Source of the DNA: Pedobacter montanisoli
GTDB taxonomy: Bacteria; Bacteroidota; Bacteroidia; Sphingobacteriales; Sphingobacteriaceae
DNA: 64,000 nt
Reading direction: 5' to 3'
Assembly: GCF_022809115.1 (NCBI RefSeq)
Contig: NZ_JALGBH010000001.1
Location: forward strand, 1,550,001 to 1,614,000
The notes beneath the pieces were generated by a model. It was given only the letters and a program-made list of their open reading frames with translations. It did no database searches and was not told where the DNA came from. Made by a program: the position numbers and the translations under genes. Shown here one piece after another: positions 27,352-36,190 of the stretch. Numbering within the stretch: position 1 is the first letter of the stretch; every line of letters begins with the position of its first letter.

Positions 27352-28185
27352 CTATTGTTTAAATACCTTTTTTGTTGCTTTAAAAAGGGTGCTTTTTCTT
27401 ATAAATTGGTCAATGCTTAAGTAAAATTTTATACTTTCTTTCTTAATAAAGGTATCAGAAAATTTTTGTTCCAGACTAATACCTCTTTCCTCAGCCCGTT
27501 TTGACATTACCAACCATCGCCAATATTGAGACCGACTACCGTTTTTAAGCGATGAAAGTCCATTTTTATGAATGCGGTAATAGTAAAGTGGTTGAGGGAT
27601 ATGAATACATGGTGCTACATCATAAAGTTTTAAATACAAATCTAAGTCCTCAGCATATTCTAAAGAAGGATTCATACCCTGCGTCTGCTCAAGAAATTTT
27701 TTCTTGAATGTGGCAAAATGGCTTATATATTCTTTGGTGTCATTAAAAAAATGGTGATCTCCATTTATAACCTGATTTGAGTTACATAGTTGTTTTATAG
27801 TAAGATCAGCATTGCAAAGAAAATAGTTACTATAGATTAAGGATGCCTGTGTATATTGCAGATGGGCTTTTACCATTATACTGATTGCTTCAGGTGATAT
27901 GGTATCATCAGGATCAACAAAACCATATATATCGCCATTTGCCTTAGCAATACAATAATTCTTGGTATAACCTACACCTTTATTAGTTTCATTTTTAAAG
28001 AGCTTAATATGGTCATATTGATTTAAGTAAGGCGTAATGATCTCAAGTGAATTATCGGTGGAGGCATCATCTACAATAATGATTTCTATACGAGAATAAT
28101 CTTGTTGCAGAATACTGTCAATACATTGCTTAATGTATAAGCCATTGTTATAATTTGCAATAAGTACACTGAACAGCGGAGACAT
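27352..28185 (-). CDS. Glycosyltransferase family 2
   Basis: 277 residues. LFSVLIANYNNGLYIKQCID and IIIVDDASTDNSLEII start the GT-A fold, and IYGFVDPDDTISPEAI is the DxD region. EYAEDLDLYLKLYDVAPCIH provides the catalytic ED motif. It directly abuts the wzm stop and is followed 3 bases later by another GT2 gene, so wzm, two transferases and wzt are almost certainly transcribed together. Donor and linkage unknown. Confidence 0.85.
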   Translation of the reverse strand: MSPLFSVLIANYNNGLYIKQCIDSILQQDYSRIEIIIVDDASTDNSLEIITPYLNQYDHIKLFKNETNKGVGYTKNYCIAKANGDIYGFVDPDDTISPEAISIMVKAHLQYTQASLIYSNYFLCNADLTIKQLCNSNQVINGDHHFFNDTKEYISHFATFKKKFLEQTQGMNPSLEYAEDLDLYLKLYDVAPCIHIPQPLYYYRIHKNGLSSLKNGSRSQYWRWLVMSKRAEERGISLEQKFSDTFIKKESIKFYLSIDQFIRKSTLFKATKKVFKQ

Positions 28186-29040
28186 TTAAACAGTATCTAC
28201 AAAGTTTTTCTCTACTTTATTAAAAATGATAATGCCTGAAAACAGAACAACAAGGGTTATAATGGCTGTATATCCAAAATAAAACCAAGAGAATGTACCC
28301 TGGCCTAAAAATCCATATCTGAATGTTTCGATCAATGGAGTCATAGGATTGTATTCAATAAGCCATGCATAATCAGGATAATTGCTTTTGGCTGTACTTA
28401 AAGGATAAATTACCGTAGTAGCATACATTAGTAATTGCACTCCAAAGGTTACTAAAAAAGCTAAATCACGGTATTTCGTTGTCAAGGCAGAAATGATCAT
28501 TCCTAAACCTAAACCTAACAGGGCCATAAGGGTAATTATTGCAGGAAATAATGCAATAGCCCAGGTTATGCTAAATTTTGCTCCAATGAAATAATAATAA
28601 GCCATTACCATTAAAAACAGTAAGAACTGTACACCAAATCGTACCAGATTACTCACTACGATACTTAATGGCATTATTAAACGAGGAAAATATACTTTTC
28701 CAAAGATGTTGGCATTATCCTTAAAAACAGTGGATGTTTTAGTTAAACAATCGGCAAAATAATTCCAGGCGGTAATACCAGCCATGTAAAACAAAGGCCT
28801 AGGCAATCCGTCAGTGCTAATTCCTGCTAAGTTTCCAAATACGAACGTAAAGATAATGGTAGTTAGCAAAGGTTGAATAAAGAACCATAACGGGCCTAGA
28901 ATAGTCTGTTTATAAAAAGAAACAAAATCTCTTCTTACTAAAAGCCATAAAAGATCGCGGTAAGCCCAGGTATCTTTAAGCTTTAAGTCAAATAACGAGC
29001 TTTGAGGCTCTATGGTCCAATCATGTTGCTGATGATTCAT
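28186..29040 (-). CDS. wzm: ABC-2 type polysaccharide export permease, Wzm-type
   Basis: 284 residues, six hydrophobic helices after a short cytosolic N-terminus. It shows WAYRDLLWLLVRRDFVSFYK, the interface helix preceding helix 1, and GPLWFFIQPLLTTIIFTFVF, both characteristic of Wzm/TagG permeases. The membrane channel carries lipid-linked glycans with ATP hydrolysis by Wzt. Only this one permease is visible, yet there are two Wzt genes downstream. The gene begins 11 bases after a GT4 gene. Confidence 0.93.
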   Translation of the reverse strand: MNHQQHDWTIEPQSSLFDLKLKDTWAYRDLLWLLVRRDFVSFYKQTILGPLWFFIQPLLTTIIFTFVFGNLAGISTDGLPRPLFYMAGITAWNYFADCLTKTSTVFKDNANIFGKVYFPRLIMPLSIVVSNLVRFGVQFLLFLMVMAYYYFIGAKFSITWAIALFPAIITLMALLGLGLGMIISALTTKYRDLAFLVTFGVQLLMYATTVIYPLSTAKSNYPDYAWLIEYNPMTPLIETFRYGFLGQGTFSWFYFGYTAIITLVVLFSGIIIFNKVEKNFVDTV

Positions 29041-29051
29041 TATTGTATTTC

Positions 29052-30155
29052 TTATGAAGCGTTAAGTAGCCGTTGAGTATTTTCTTTAAATACTTCAAAA
29101 CTGAAATATTGTAATGCTAATTTTTGTTGTTCTGCTCGTTGATGATCGTTTTTTTGTATAGCGTTGTACATCGCTTGATATATTTCACGCTCATCCTCCG
29201 GGTTCACTAATTGCCCTAGTTTTCCATTCATTAAAGCATCTGTACTGCCATCTGCATTACCTCCTATAATCTGACACCCGCTTATTGCCGCTTCTGTAAA
29301 TACAATTCCGAAGCCTTCTTTTTTACTGGGAAGGACAAAACAGTTAGCCAATAAGTAATGTGTCGTTATTTCATTTTCTGGGATAAAACCCAATAATTTT
29401 ACGTTATCCTGTACATTGCATTCTTTGATAAGATGGGTTAATCTGAGATATTCATCATCACTGGCTTTACCTCCAATAAAATACATAACATCAGAATGTT
29501 CTGTTTTAAGGCGAGAAATAGCTCTGATTACACTATCATAATGCTTTTTATGTTCGGTAGAAGATAATCTGGTAAGCGTAAAAAACACATAAGAAGAAAG
29601 ATTAAGCTTCCATGTATTGAGCAATTGAGCTGGTTTATCTAAATGTGCAGGGATATGATAAAAAGGATCTATACTGTGATGTAGCACTTTAATAGATGAT
29701 GCAGGAATGTTATGCAGAAGCATAAGTTGTTCTTTGGTATAACTGCTTACAGCCCAAATAGTGGCATTTTGTTGTAAAAATCTTTTTTTCCATGATGATA
29801 AAGGTCTCCATACCTCTACTCCATGAGCCCATAATATAATTTCAGCAGATGGTTTTAGCTTCTTAATAAAAAGGCCAAAGATCAAGAGATTAATATGGCT
29901 TAAAATAACTTGATCGAACTTGAAAGCATTTTTTATAATCGAAAATGAAAAACTTAGCTTCTGAGAAGCAAAACCTTTAAAGAGGACTTGGTTACAATAC
30001 CTGTCGTCTAAATCAGATTGATGATCATACATGGACCAAATACTTACGTTGTTACCTTTAATTAAGTAAAGGGCACGTATGAGAGTCCTGCATGCTCTTT
30101 CTATTCCACCTGTAAAACTGAAAGTTTTTAATGTTAAGAAAAGAACATTTTTCAT
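29052..30155 (-). CDS. Glycosyltransferase family 4
   Basis: 367 residues. The N-domain starts KNVLFLTLKTFSFTGGIERA, with the GGIE glycine loop of GT4 enzymes. YVFFTLTRLSSTEHKKHYDS and GFGIVFTEAAISGCQIIGGN form the C-domain, the latter being the EX7E donor site. It is the first transferase after the UpxY-type regulator, separated from it by a 135-base gap with a hairpin. Its position just ahead of wzm could mean that it acts early in assembly, but sugar and acceptor are unknown. Confidence 0.85.
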   Translation of the reverse strand: MKNVLFLTLKTFSFTGGIERACRTLIRALYLIKGNNVSIWSMYDHQSDLDDRYCNQVLFKGFASQKLSFSFSIIKNAFKFDQVILSHINLLIFGLFIKKLKPSAEIILWAHGVEVWRPLSSWKKRFLQQNATIWAVSSYTKEQLMLLHNIPASSIKVLHHSIDPFYHIPAHLDKPAQLLNTWKLNLSSYVFFTLTRLSSTEHKKHYDSVIRAISRLKTEHSDVMYFIGGKASDDEYLRLTHLIKECNVQDNVKLLGFIPENEITTHYLLANCFVLPSKKEGFGIVFTEAAISGCQIIGGNADGSTDALMNGKLGQLVNPEDEREIYQAMYNAIQKNDHQRAEQQKLALQYFSFEVFKENTQRLLNAS

Positions 30156-30290
30156 TTTACTATTTACTTCTTTGCACAGCTTCGCCCTTTCAGTCCCACA
30201 TATGGCATATTACCGGGACCTACAAAACTAATAAGACAGAGAAACCTAAACTTTTTGAAATGGGAGATCTCTCTTTATGCATTTTCAATA
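30156..30290 (-). promoter_or_regulatory. Gap after the UpxY-type gene with a hairpin, candidate antitermination or pause site
   Basis: This 135-base stretch has no gene. Read on the minus strand it contains GTCCC (plus 30215-30219) pairing with GGGAC (30193-30197). An inner ATATG/CATAT pair (30200-30210) lies inside, giving a bipartite stem. No run of T follows directly, so it does not look like a normal terminator. UpxY and RfaH proteins act on polymerase paused near the start of their target operons. This hairpin ahead of the first transferase gene could therefore be the recruitment or pause element. The role is inferred. Confidence 0.4.
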
Positions 30291-30797
30291 CTATGCTAAT
30301 GGTTCAATATATGCCATTGAAGTATTGATGTGTATTGCGTAACCTAAAGCTTCTAATTTTAAAACTAAACTTCTTTTATTTTTTATAGAAACAAGTTCAG
30401 CTATCATTCCTTTAAAAGGTCCTGCATTAATGAGAACTCTTTCGCCAGGTTCAATTTCATGTTCAATGATTTCTAACTCGTCGCCGTTAGCCAGTAATAA
30501 CTTTAAATCTTCAATTTGTTTTTGGGGCATTGAAGCAATTTTACTGGAGAAATACACAAACCTACTTATACCTTGCGTCATTAAAACTTCAGGGTATTCT
30601 TTGCTGGATATGTGTACAAAGACGTATGATTTAAATAAAGGTTCTTCTACCCATTTTTTACGATCACTCCATTGCCTAAGCTCTCTTCTTAAAGGTAAAT
30701 AGCACGTAATATTCTTCTTTTGCAATTCTTGATAGGCTTTTTTTTCTGCTCTGGACTTTGTATAAACAGGGTACCATTTATAAGAATTATCTATCAT
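30291..30797 (-). CDS. UpxY-type NusG-family transcription antiterminator
   Basis: 168 residues. The NGN domain (about 1-105) has YKWYPVYTKSRAEKKAYQEL and PLFKSYVFVHIS. A KOW motif (EPGERVLINAGPFKGMIAEL) lies near residues 120-145. NusG paralogues of this size in Bacteroidota capsule loci are called UpxY; they bind RNA polymerase and let it read through the long polysaccharide operon. Here the gene comes third, 6 bases after the wzc-type gene, not first as in the well-known Bacteroides loci. It should promote transcription of the downstream genes. Confidence 0.88.
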   Translation of the reverse strand: MIDNSYKWYPVYTKSRAEKKAYQELQKKNITCYLPLRRELRQWSDRKKWVEEPLFKSYVFVHISSKEYPEVLMTQGISRFVYFSSKIASMPQKQIEDLKLLLANGDELEIIEHEIEPGERVLINAGPFKGMIAELVSIKNKRSLVLKLEALGYAIHINTSMAYIEPLA

Positions 30798-30803
30798 GAT
30801 TGA

Positions 30804-33206
30804 TTATTTTTTCCAAAATTCCCACCATTTCTTATGCGATTCATCACTATAATAACCATTTTTACCTGATTTCAACGAGTAATCAGAGTAATAATAATAG
30901 TTGGCGTAATAACTGCCACTATAATTGGTTGTATAATATCTGCTATGTAAAATATCGTTATCAAAAGCATTTAATATAATAGCAATATTCGATAAGTTAA
31001 ACTCTTTAGATAATCTTTCCGGAACAGAGGCCGAGTGATATCTGGATACGCCTGAACGGATAACAAACAGGTTAATATCTGCCATTCTGATTAAAGGAAC
31101 CGCATCAGATACGAGACCAACAGGAGCCGAGTCAATAAAAACAAAATCATACTCTTGCGTAAGTTGAGCAAGAAGATCTTTCATTTTATCTGAATAAAGT
31201 AATTCAGATGGGTTTGGAGGAACAGGGCCTGCAGGAATAAAACTAAGGCCCTCTATTTCTGTTTTAAAGAGCACATTACTAAGTTCTGTTTGATTTGAGA
31301 GGTAGGAGCTTAAACCTTTTAAATTATCTACTTTAAAAGTATGATGTAGTTTAGATTTTCTTAAATCGGCAGCTATAATAATTACTTTCTTGTCAATTAA
31401 GCACAAAGTACTGGCCAGGTTTACAGTAGTAAATGATTTACCTTCACCCGAAATTTCGGAGGTAATACAAACTACCTTGTTTTTTTTATCAGCAGCTAAA
31501 AAACTCAGGTTTGTACGTACAGAACGTACAGACTCTGCAAATAAGGACTTGGGATTTTTTATAGATAAGATTTGTTTGTTATCCTCATCTATTTTATCCT
31601 GATATCTTCTGATTACACCAATAATAGGAATGTTAGTAAGGCTTTCAATAGTTTCCTTATCATATATATAAGGATTAAGCATGCGTACAATAAAAATAAG
31701 ACTAATGCCTGCTATTAGTCCGATAATTAAAGCATTGATGTATATCTTTTGAGGAACAGGTTCTATGGCATGCGTATTGATCTGAGCAAAATCTACAATT
31801 GTAGCTCCTGATGTTACTGCGGCTTTACTGATTTGTGCCTCTAATTTTTTCTCAGAAAGATAGCTATATACCTTTTGGTTGATCTCAAAATTAGATTGCA
31901 GATTAATTAAATCACGTTCGGCTTTTGGAATAGTATTAAAGGTTTGCTTAATCCCAGCTATTTGCTGATCAAGGAATGCGATTGAACGATCATTTTTTTG
32001 TCTCTGATTACGGGCATTGGTTACAAAAGCTGATTTAACTTCTAATATTTGTTTATCTAACTGGCTTACAAAATCTGAAGAAGGTTTATAAGTAAGCAGA
32101 GCCTCTTCTTTTTTCTGTAAAAGTGTATTATACTGTTGTAACAAACCTTCTAGCATGGGGTCTGTAATGCCTTGCAAATTGTTGTTTATAATATTGGCAT
32201 TTCTGTTGTTTACAATTTCTTTTTCTAATTGAGCAATAAAAATCCCTTCAAGAGCCAATGTACTTTTGTCGGTTTCAAGTTTGGTTAGCTTATTCATTAC
32301 ATCTGCACTAGTGGTAGAGATGTCAAGCATTTTATTGTTGATTTTATATTGCTCCAGGTCTGTTCCAGATGATTTAACTACTTTAGACATATTGTACTGG
32401 AGAGTATCAATAAAGCGTATAGTCTGGGTTGCAGAAATGGTTTTCTGATTTCTGTCGTAATCTACATATGCTTTTAAAACAGCATTTAAAATATCAGTAG
32501 CGAAAAACGGGTTGATGTCTGTCTGACTAAGGCTTAAGATATTGGTTCCTTTAGTCTCACTCATATTCAGACCCCAGTTAATCCGGCCTAAAAAATCATT
32601 TTTGCTGTTAAACTTAAACTGATAAACTGAGTTGCTTTTTTCGTTATAAGTGCTGTTAGTGATTTTAAACTTAATACCCGGAACACTAATGATTTGATTA
32701 ATAGAATAGGTTTTATTAATCTCTTTGTTATTATACGTATAAGTTAAAGTGAACTTATCTGGGGATATGGCCTCATAATCAAATAAAGAACGGGTAAAGC
32801 CTAGGCTATCCTGTTCAATAATATCGATTTTTAAAGGCTTCTGAGGATAAATATCAGTAGTTCTTACACGCCCTTTCAGGAAAAAAGATATTTTGTAATC
32901 AATATTAGAAATGGCGTTAATTAATACAGGTCTCGAACGAATTACAAATTGTTCAGACTGCATTTTATTTGTACGGTCGTATATGTTCCTTACGTTTAAA
33001 AGTTCAGATATTTCTGAACGCTTTTCTTCAAATTTTAATGAAGCAGAAGTACTGTACTTATCAGGAGTGTACCATAAGTAAACATAACCAATAAGCAGTG
33101 CTATAATAATTGTACTGGCTACCCAATACCAGCGACTGAATACTATCTTTAAAATCTTTACGTAATCAATCTCCTGTTGAACCTGTTTGTTTGGCACCTG
33201 TTCCAT
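30804..33206 (-). CDS. wzc: Polysaccharide co-polymerase with tyrosine autokinase domain (Wzc-type)
   Basis: 800 residues. The N-terminal Wzz domain has a first membrane helix near residues 30-50 and a long coiled periplasmic part to about 500. A second helix (INALIIGLIAGISLIFIVRM) precedes the BY-kinase. Kinase Walker A is SGEGKSFTT (K590), Walker A' VIIIAADLRK and Walker B FVFIDSAPVG. The C-terminal 35 residues contain about 12 tyrosines, the usual autophosphorylation cluster. It controls chain length and export with Wza. Its ATG shares a base with the wza-type stop (TAATG). Confidence 0.93.
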   Translation of the reverse strand: MEQVPNKQVQQEIDYVKILKIVFSRWYWVASTIIIALLIGYVYLWYTPDKYSTSASLKFEEKRSEISELLNVRNIYDRTNKMQSEQFVIRSRPVLINAISNIDYKISFFLKGRVRTTDIYPQKPLKIDIIEQDSLGFTRSLFDYEAISPDKFTLTYTYNNKEINKTYSINQIISVPGIKFKITNSTYNEKSNSVYQFKFNSKNDFLGRINWGLNMSETKGTNILSLSQTDINPFFATDILNAVLKAYVDYDRNQKTISATQTIRFIDTLQYNMSKVVKSSGTDLEQYKINNKMLDISTTSADVMNKLTKLETDKSTLALEGIFIAQLEKEIVNNRNANIINNNLQGITDPMLEGLLQQYNTLLQKKEEALLTYKPSSDFVSQLDKQILEVKSAFVTNARNQRQKNDRSIAFLDQQIAGIKQTFNTIPKAERDLINLQSNFEINQKVYSYLSEKKLEAQISKAAVTSGATIVDFAQINTHAIEPVPQKIYINALIIGLIAGISLIFIVRMLNPYIYDKETIESLTNIPIIGVIRRYQDKIDEDNKQILSIKNPKSLFAESVRSVRTNLSFLAADKKNKVVCITSEISGEGKSFTTVNLASTLCLIDKKVIIIAADLRKSKLHHTFKVDNLKGLSSYLSNQTELSNVLFKTEIEGLSFIPAGPVPPNPSELLYSDKMKDLLAQLTQEYDFVFIDSAPVGLVSDAVPLIRMADINLFVIRSGVSRYHSASVPERLSKEFNLSNIAIILNAFDNDILHSRYYTTNYSGSYYANYYYYSDYSLKSGKNGYYSDESHKKWWEFWKK

Positions 33207-34000
33207 TATTTAGCGAGATTATAGATAATAAGTAAAGTGTTAATAACAATCAAACCTGTTTGTATGAAGAGATTGTAAGATTGAAGATTTTGACTATTAG
33301 CAAAAGCACTTCTTGGCTCTACATACACAATATCTTTTGCCTTTAATTTTAACTTAGGGTTTTTAATAAAATCATAATCGTTCAGATTAACTAAGATAAT
33401 TTCCGGATTTTCTCTGCTTCCCCTAAAAATACGAACCATTTTACGGTTTGCGCTTGGTAATAATCCACCAGCATCTCCTAATAAATCAATTAGTTCATAA
33501 TCTTCACGATCAATAATGTATTTACCCTGTTTACCAACCTCACCTAATAGAACAATATAAGCATTTACAATACGCACATCAATTAAGGGGGCATTTAGCT
33601 CGTCTTTCTCATAAGCTTGTTGTATGAGTTTAGCAGCCTGATTTCTGGTCAAACCTGCTACTTTAATCCATCCTATTTTAGGCATGCTCACTTCACCATT
33701 CTGATTAACCTTATAAGTAATGTAATTGCCTTGATATGCATTGGTAGTTCCTGTTAATGGTTTGGTAATTAGGTCCATATTCTGGTAATTCCTAATGGCC
33801 AGCTCATCTTCGGGCTTGATAAGATTATAGATAGTTTCTGTTTCGTTGTGATCATTGACAACCATTACATTTTTAATTGTATCGGCATCAAAAGGTGTCT
33901 TTAAAATAGCTAACCTATTTTTAAATGAACACGAGCTTAAAAAAAACAGACAAAACAGGTTTACAATAAAAATTCTTCTTAATAATCTGTTGTGTATCAT
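33206..34000 (-). CDS. wza: Outer membrane polysaccharide export lipoprotein (Wza/OPX-type)
   Basis: 264 residues. A lipoprotein signal ends in FLSSC with C24 as the lipidated residue. A Poly_export domain follows (TYKVNQNGEVSMPKIGWIKV), then a SLBB domain (IVLLGEVGKQGKYIIDRED). The C-terminal segment (about 244-264) is hydrophobic and can form the helix that crosses the outer membrane, as in Wza. It would provide the outer-membrane channel. This is the first gene of the minus-strand block; the 145-base gap to the divergent GT2 gene must contain its promoter, but no clear TAnnTTTG box was found. Confidence 0.93.
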   Translation of the reverse strand: MIHNRLLRRIFIVNLFCLFFLSSCSFKNRLAILKTPFDADTIKNVMVVNDHNETETIYNLIKPEDELAIRNYQNMDLITKPLTGTTNAYQGNYITYKVNQNGEVSMPKIGWIKVAGLTRNQAAKLIQQAYEKDELNAPLIDVRIVNAYIVLLGEVGKQGKYIIDREDYELIDLLGDAGGLLPSANRKMVRIFRGSRENPEIILVNLNDYDFIKNPKLKLKAKDIVYVEPRSAFANSQNLQSYNLFIQTGLIVINTLLIIYNLAK

Positions 34001-34145
34001 TTGTTTGAAATAGTTCGCAAAATACTACTTTTTTATAATTTATCAGGAAATATTTAAAAACAGTATACGTTATATTATGTTGGCTTTCTTTGAATTAATC
34101 CTTAGTTTTACAGGCGCTCTTAAGGAAATTTAGGTAGCTTTCATT

Positions 34146-34889
34146 ATGAAGATTACAATTATAACAGTGGTTTATAATGCCCGGCAATATCTTCAATACT
34201 GTATCGAATCAGTAATTGAGCAGGATTATAAAAACATTGAATATATATTGATAGACGGAAATTCAACTGATGATAGTTTTGAAATAGCCCAACAATACAA
34301 AGAACAGATTAGTATTTTAATTTCAGAGCCTGATAAGGGTATGTACGATGCCTTAAATAAAGGCATAGAAATGGCCACGGGAGAAATTGTTGGAATTTTA
34401 AATGCTGATGATATGCTTGCAGGAAAAGATGTGATTTCTGCTGTGGCAAACTTATTTAGAGAAACTAATACTGATGGGGTATATGGCGATCTGAATTATG
34501 TAGATAAAAATAATACACAAAGAGTTATACGAAAATGGAAGTCCACATCTTCTAATCCCAAAGATCTAGCATGGGGCTGGATGCCAGCTCATCCTACACT
34601 GTATCTAAAACGTTCAGTATTTCAAACTTTTGGTTCTTATTCATTAACTTTTGGTTCTGCGGCTGATTATGAATTTATGCTGCGGTTGCTTTATAAAAAC
34701 CGCATTAACGTACAATACCTCAATAAACTAATGGTTAATATGCGTACAGGGGGAATGAGCAATAGAAATATGTCTCAACGTTACAAGGCTTTTTTAAATG
34801 ATTATAAGGCTCTGAAACACAATGAGGTTAAAGCCGCTATACTTGCTCTAATGTTAAAAAAAGCAAGAAAGATCAGACAGTTTTTTTAA
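34146..34889 (+). CDS. Glycosyltransferase family 2
   Basis: 247 residues. KITIITVVYNARQYLQYCIE and YILIDGNSTDDSFEIAQ start the GT-A domain; VGILNADDMLAGKD carries the DxD site. ISEPDKGMYDALNKGIEMAT is very like the matching segment of the minus-strand gene at 26581, pointing to a common origin. It is transcribed away from the polysaccharide locus, starting 145 bases from wza. It may be part of the same assembly line under a divergent promoter. Confidence 0.85.
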   Translation: MKITIITVVYNARQYLQYCIESVIEQDYKNIEYILIDGNSTDDSFEIAQQYKEQISILISEPDKGMYDALNKGIEMATGEIVGILNADDMLAGKDVISAVANLFRETNTDGVYGDLNYVDKNNTQRVIRKWKSTSSNPKDLAWGWMPAHPTLYLKRSVFQTFGSYSLTFGSAADYEFMLRLLYKNRINVQYLNKLMVNMRTGGMSNRNMSQRYKAFLNDYKALKHNEVKAAILALMLKKARKIRQFF

Positions 34890-34894
34890 TATAA

Positions 34895-34912
34895 ATACCT
34901 ATAAATAGGTAT
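34895..34912. repeat. Perfect 8-bp palindrome after the GT2 gene
   Basis: ATACCTAT and ATAGGTAT flank a 2-base centre, 6 bases after the GT2 stop. There is no T run behind it, so it is not a standard terminator. It may be an operator for the next gene or just chance in A/T-rich sequence. The remaining gap 34913-35005 holds no gene. Confidence 0.35.
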
Positions 34913-34973
34913 AGTCGGCTCAATGTTAAATGGCTTATTTTGTAATTAAATATTAAATGTTGTAAATAACTTT

Positions 34974-34981
34974 TATTTTTG
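34974..34981 (+). promoter_or_regulatory. Candidate -7 element TATTTTTG
   Basis: TATTTTTG matches the Bacteroidota -7 consensus TAnnTTTG and lies 24 bases before the ATG at 35006. A TTTG at 34939 is too far upstream (31-base spacer), so the -33 half is weak. Probable start of the transcript of the phosphoglycosyltransferase gene. Confidence 0.35.
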
Positions 34982-35005
34982 ATCGCTTAAACCTTACTAC
35001 TCAAC

Positions 35006-36133
35006 ATGTTAAAACAACTATTTATAGACTACCCACTGGCGTATTACGTGGCTGTAATTGTTTTGTCATTTGTAGTAGTGATAAGCGTTATCCCTTCAAT
35101 TATACATGCAGCCAATAGGCTCAATATCTTTGATAAATCAGACTTACATCGTAAAGAACATAAACATGATATATCCCGTTTAGGAGGAATAGGTATCTTT
35201 TGCGCTTTTACCATAACAGTATTAATGTTTGCTAATGTAGTTAATTACCAGGAAGCTAATTTCTTATTAAGTTCATGCATTATACTATTTGCGGTTGGTA
35301 TTAAAGATGATATATATGGTGTGGGCGCACGTACTAAATTCCTGCTTCAAATATTGGTGGCATTTATCCTTGTTATATTTGGAGGATTCAGATTAAGTAG
35401 TTTATATGGAGTGTTTGGGCTTTGGAATGTTCATCCTCTTGCAGGTGGATTATTTTCTGTTGCGCTGATTATTTTCATTATTAACGCTTTTAATTTAATA
35501 GATGGGGTTGATGGACTGGCAGGAACGATCGGTGCTATTGTATGTTTTAGTTTTGGCTTTTTGTTTGCCTTAGCGGGAGAAATGGCCTATGCATTTATCT
35601 CTTTTGCTTTATTAGGTTCAATCATCGGTTTTCTGTTTTTTAACTTTTCGCCAGCAAAAATTTTTATGGGCGATACGGGTTCATTAATTATAGGAGTGGT
35701 ATCTGTGGTTTTGGCTATTAAATTCATAGAGCTGAATAAGATCGGAATAAATCCTCATCCTATAGTTTTTTCTGCACCGGCGGTTGCTGTAGCTATCCTA
35801 ATTATTCCGGTTTTTGATTCGTTGAGGATATTTTTTATACGTGTTATTAATAAGAGATCACCTTTTAAAGGAGATAGAAATCATATTCACCATCGTCTTT
35901 TAAAATACGGACTAGGTCATAAACAAGTTGTTGTTTTATTGGTTGTATTTAACTTACTTACAATATTCTCTACATTATTGCTGCAAAAGCTCGGAAACTT
36001 TGTTCTTATTATTTTGCAGATTGGAATTTGTGTCATATTTAATATTGCTTTAACCTATTTAAAAGGGAAAAAAAGATCTAAAAATTACACCTTGGCAGAT
36101 GTGTTTTTAAAAGATACAATCAATGCAATATAA
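35006..36133 (+). CDS. WecA/MraY-family undecaprenyl-phosphate sugar-1-phosphate transferase
   Basis: 375 residues with about ten or eleven membrane helices. Family motifs: HKHDISRLGG after helix 1, NLIDGVDGLAG (aspartates near the active site), [11 protein letters not shown], and DRNHIHHRLL, the HIHH motif typical of WecA-type GlcNAc-1-phosphate transferases but not of MraY. It moves a sugar phosphate onto undecaprenyl phosphate and so starts glycan assembly. No WbaP-type initiator was found in the minus-strand locus, so this enzyme may prime that polysaccharide. Sugar specificity is inferred. Confidence 0.85.
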   Translation: MLKQLFIDYPLAYYVAVIVLSFVVVISVIPSIIHAANRLNIFDKSDLHRKEHKHDISRLGGIGIFCAFTITVLMFANVVNYQEANFLLSSCIILFAVGIKDDIYGVGARTKFLLQILVAFILVIFGGFRLSSLYGVFGLWNVHPLAGGLFSVALIIFIINAFNLIDGVDGLAGTIGAIVCFSFGFLFALAGEMAYAFISFALLGSIIGFLFFNFSPAKIFMGDTGSLIIGVVSVVLAIKFIELNKIGINPHPIVFSAPAVAVAILIIPVFDSLRIFFIRVINKRSPFKGDRNHIHHRLLKYGLGHKQVVVLLVVFNLLTIFSTLLLQKLGNFVLIILQIGICVIFNIALTYLKGKKRSKNYTLADVFLKDTINAI

Positions 36134-36178
36134 CTTTCATTATTTAGAAAAAAAATAAATCGTTTATACTTAAATAAG

Positions 36179-36186
36179 TAGCTTTG
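36179..36186 (+). promoter_or_regulatory. Candidate -7 element TAGCTTTG just ahead of gap
   Basis: TAGCTTTG fits TAnnTTTG exactly and ends only 4 bases before the gap ATG at 36191. If used, transcription would begin at or very close to the start codon and give a nearly leaderless mRNA. No good TTTG lies 19-21 bases upstream, which lowers confidence. Confidence 0.4.
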
Positions 36187-36190
36187 TGTT

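Noticed and set aside
30156..30290. Known riboswitch in the leader before the GT4 gene
   Set aside because: The stem layout did not match a riboswitch class I could recall well enough to name; kept only as a hairpin region.
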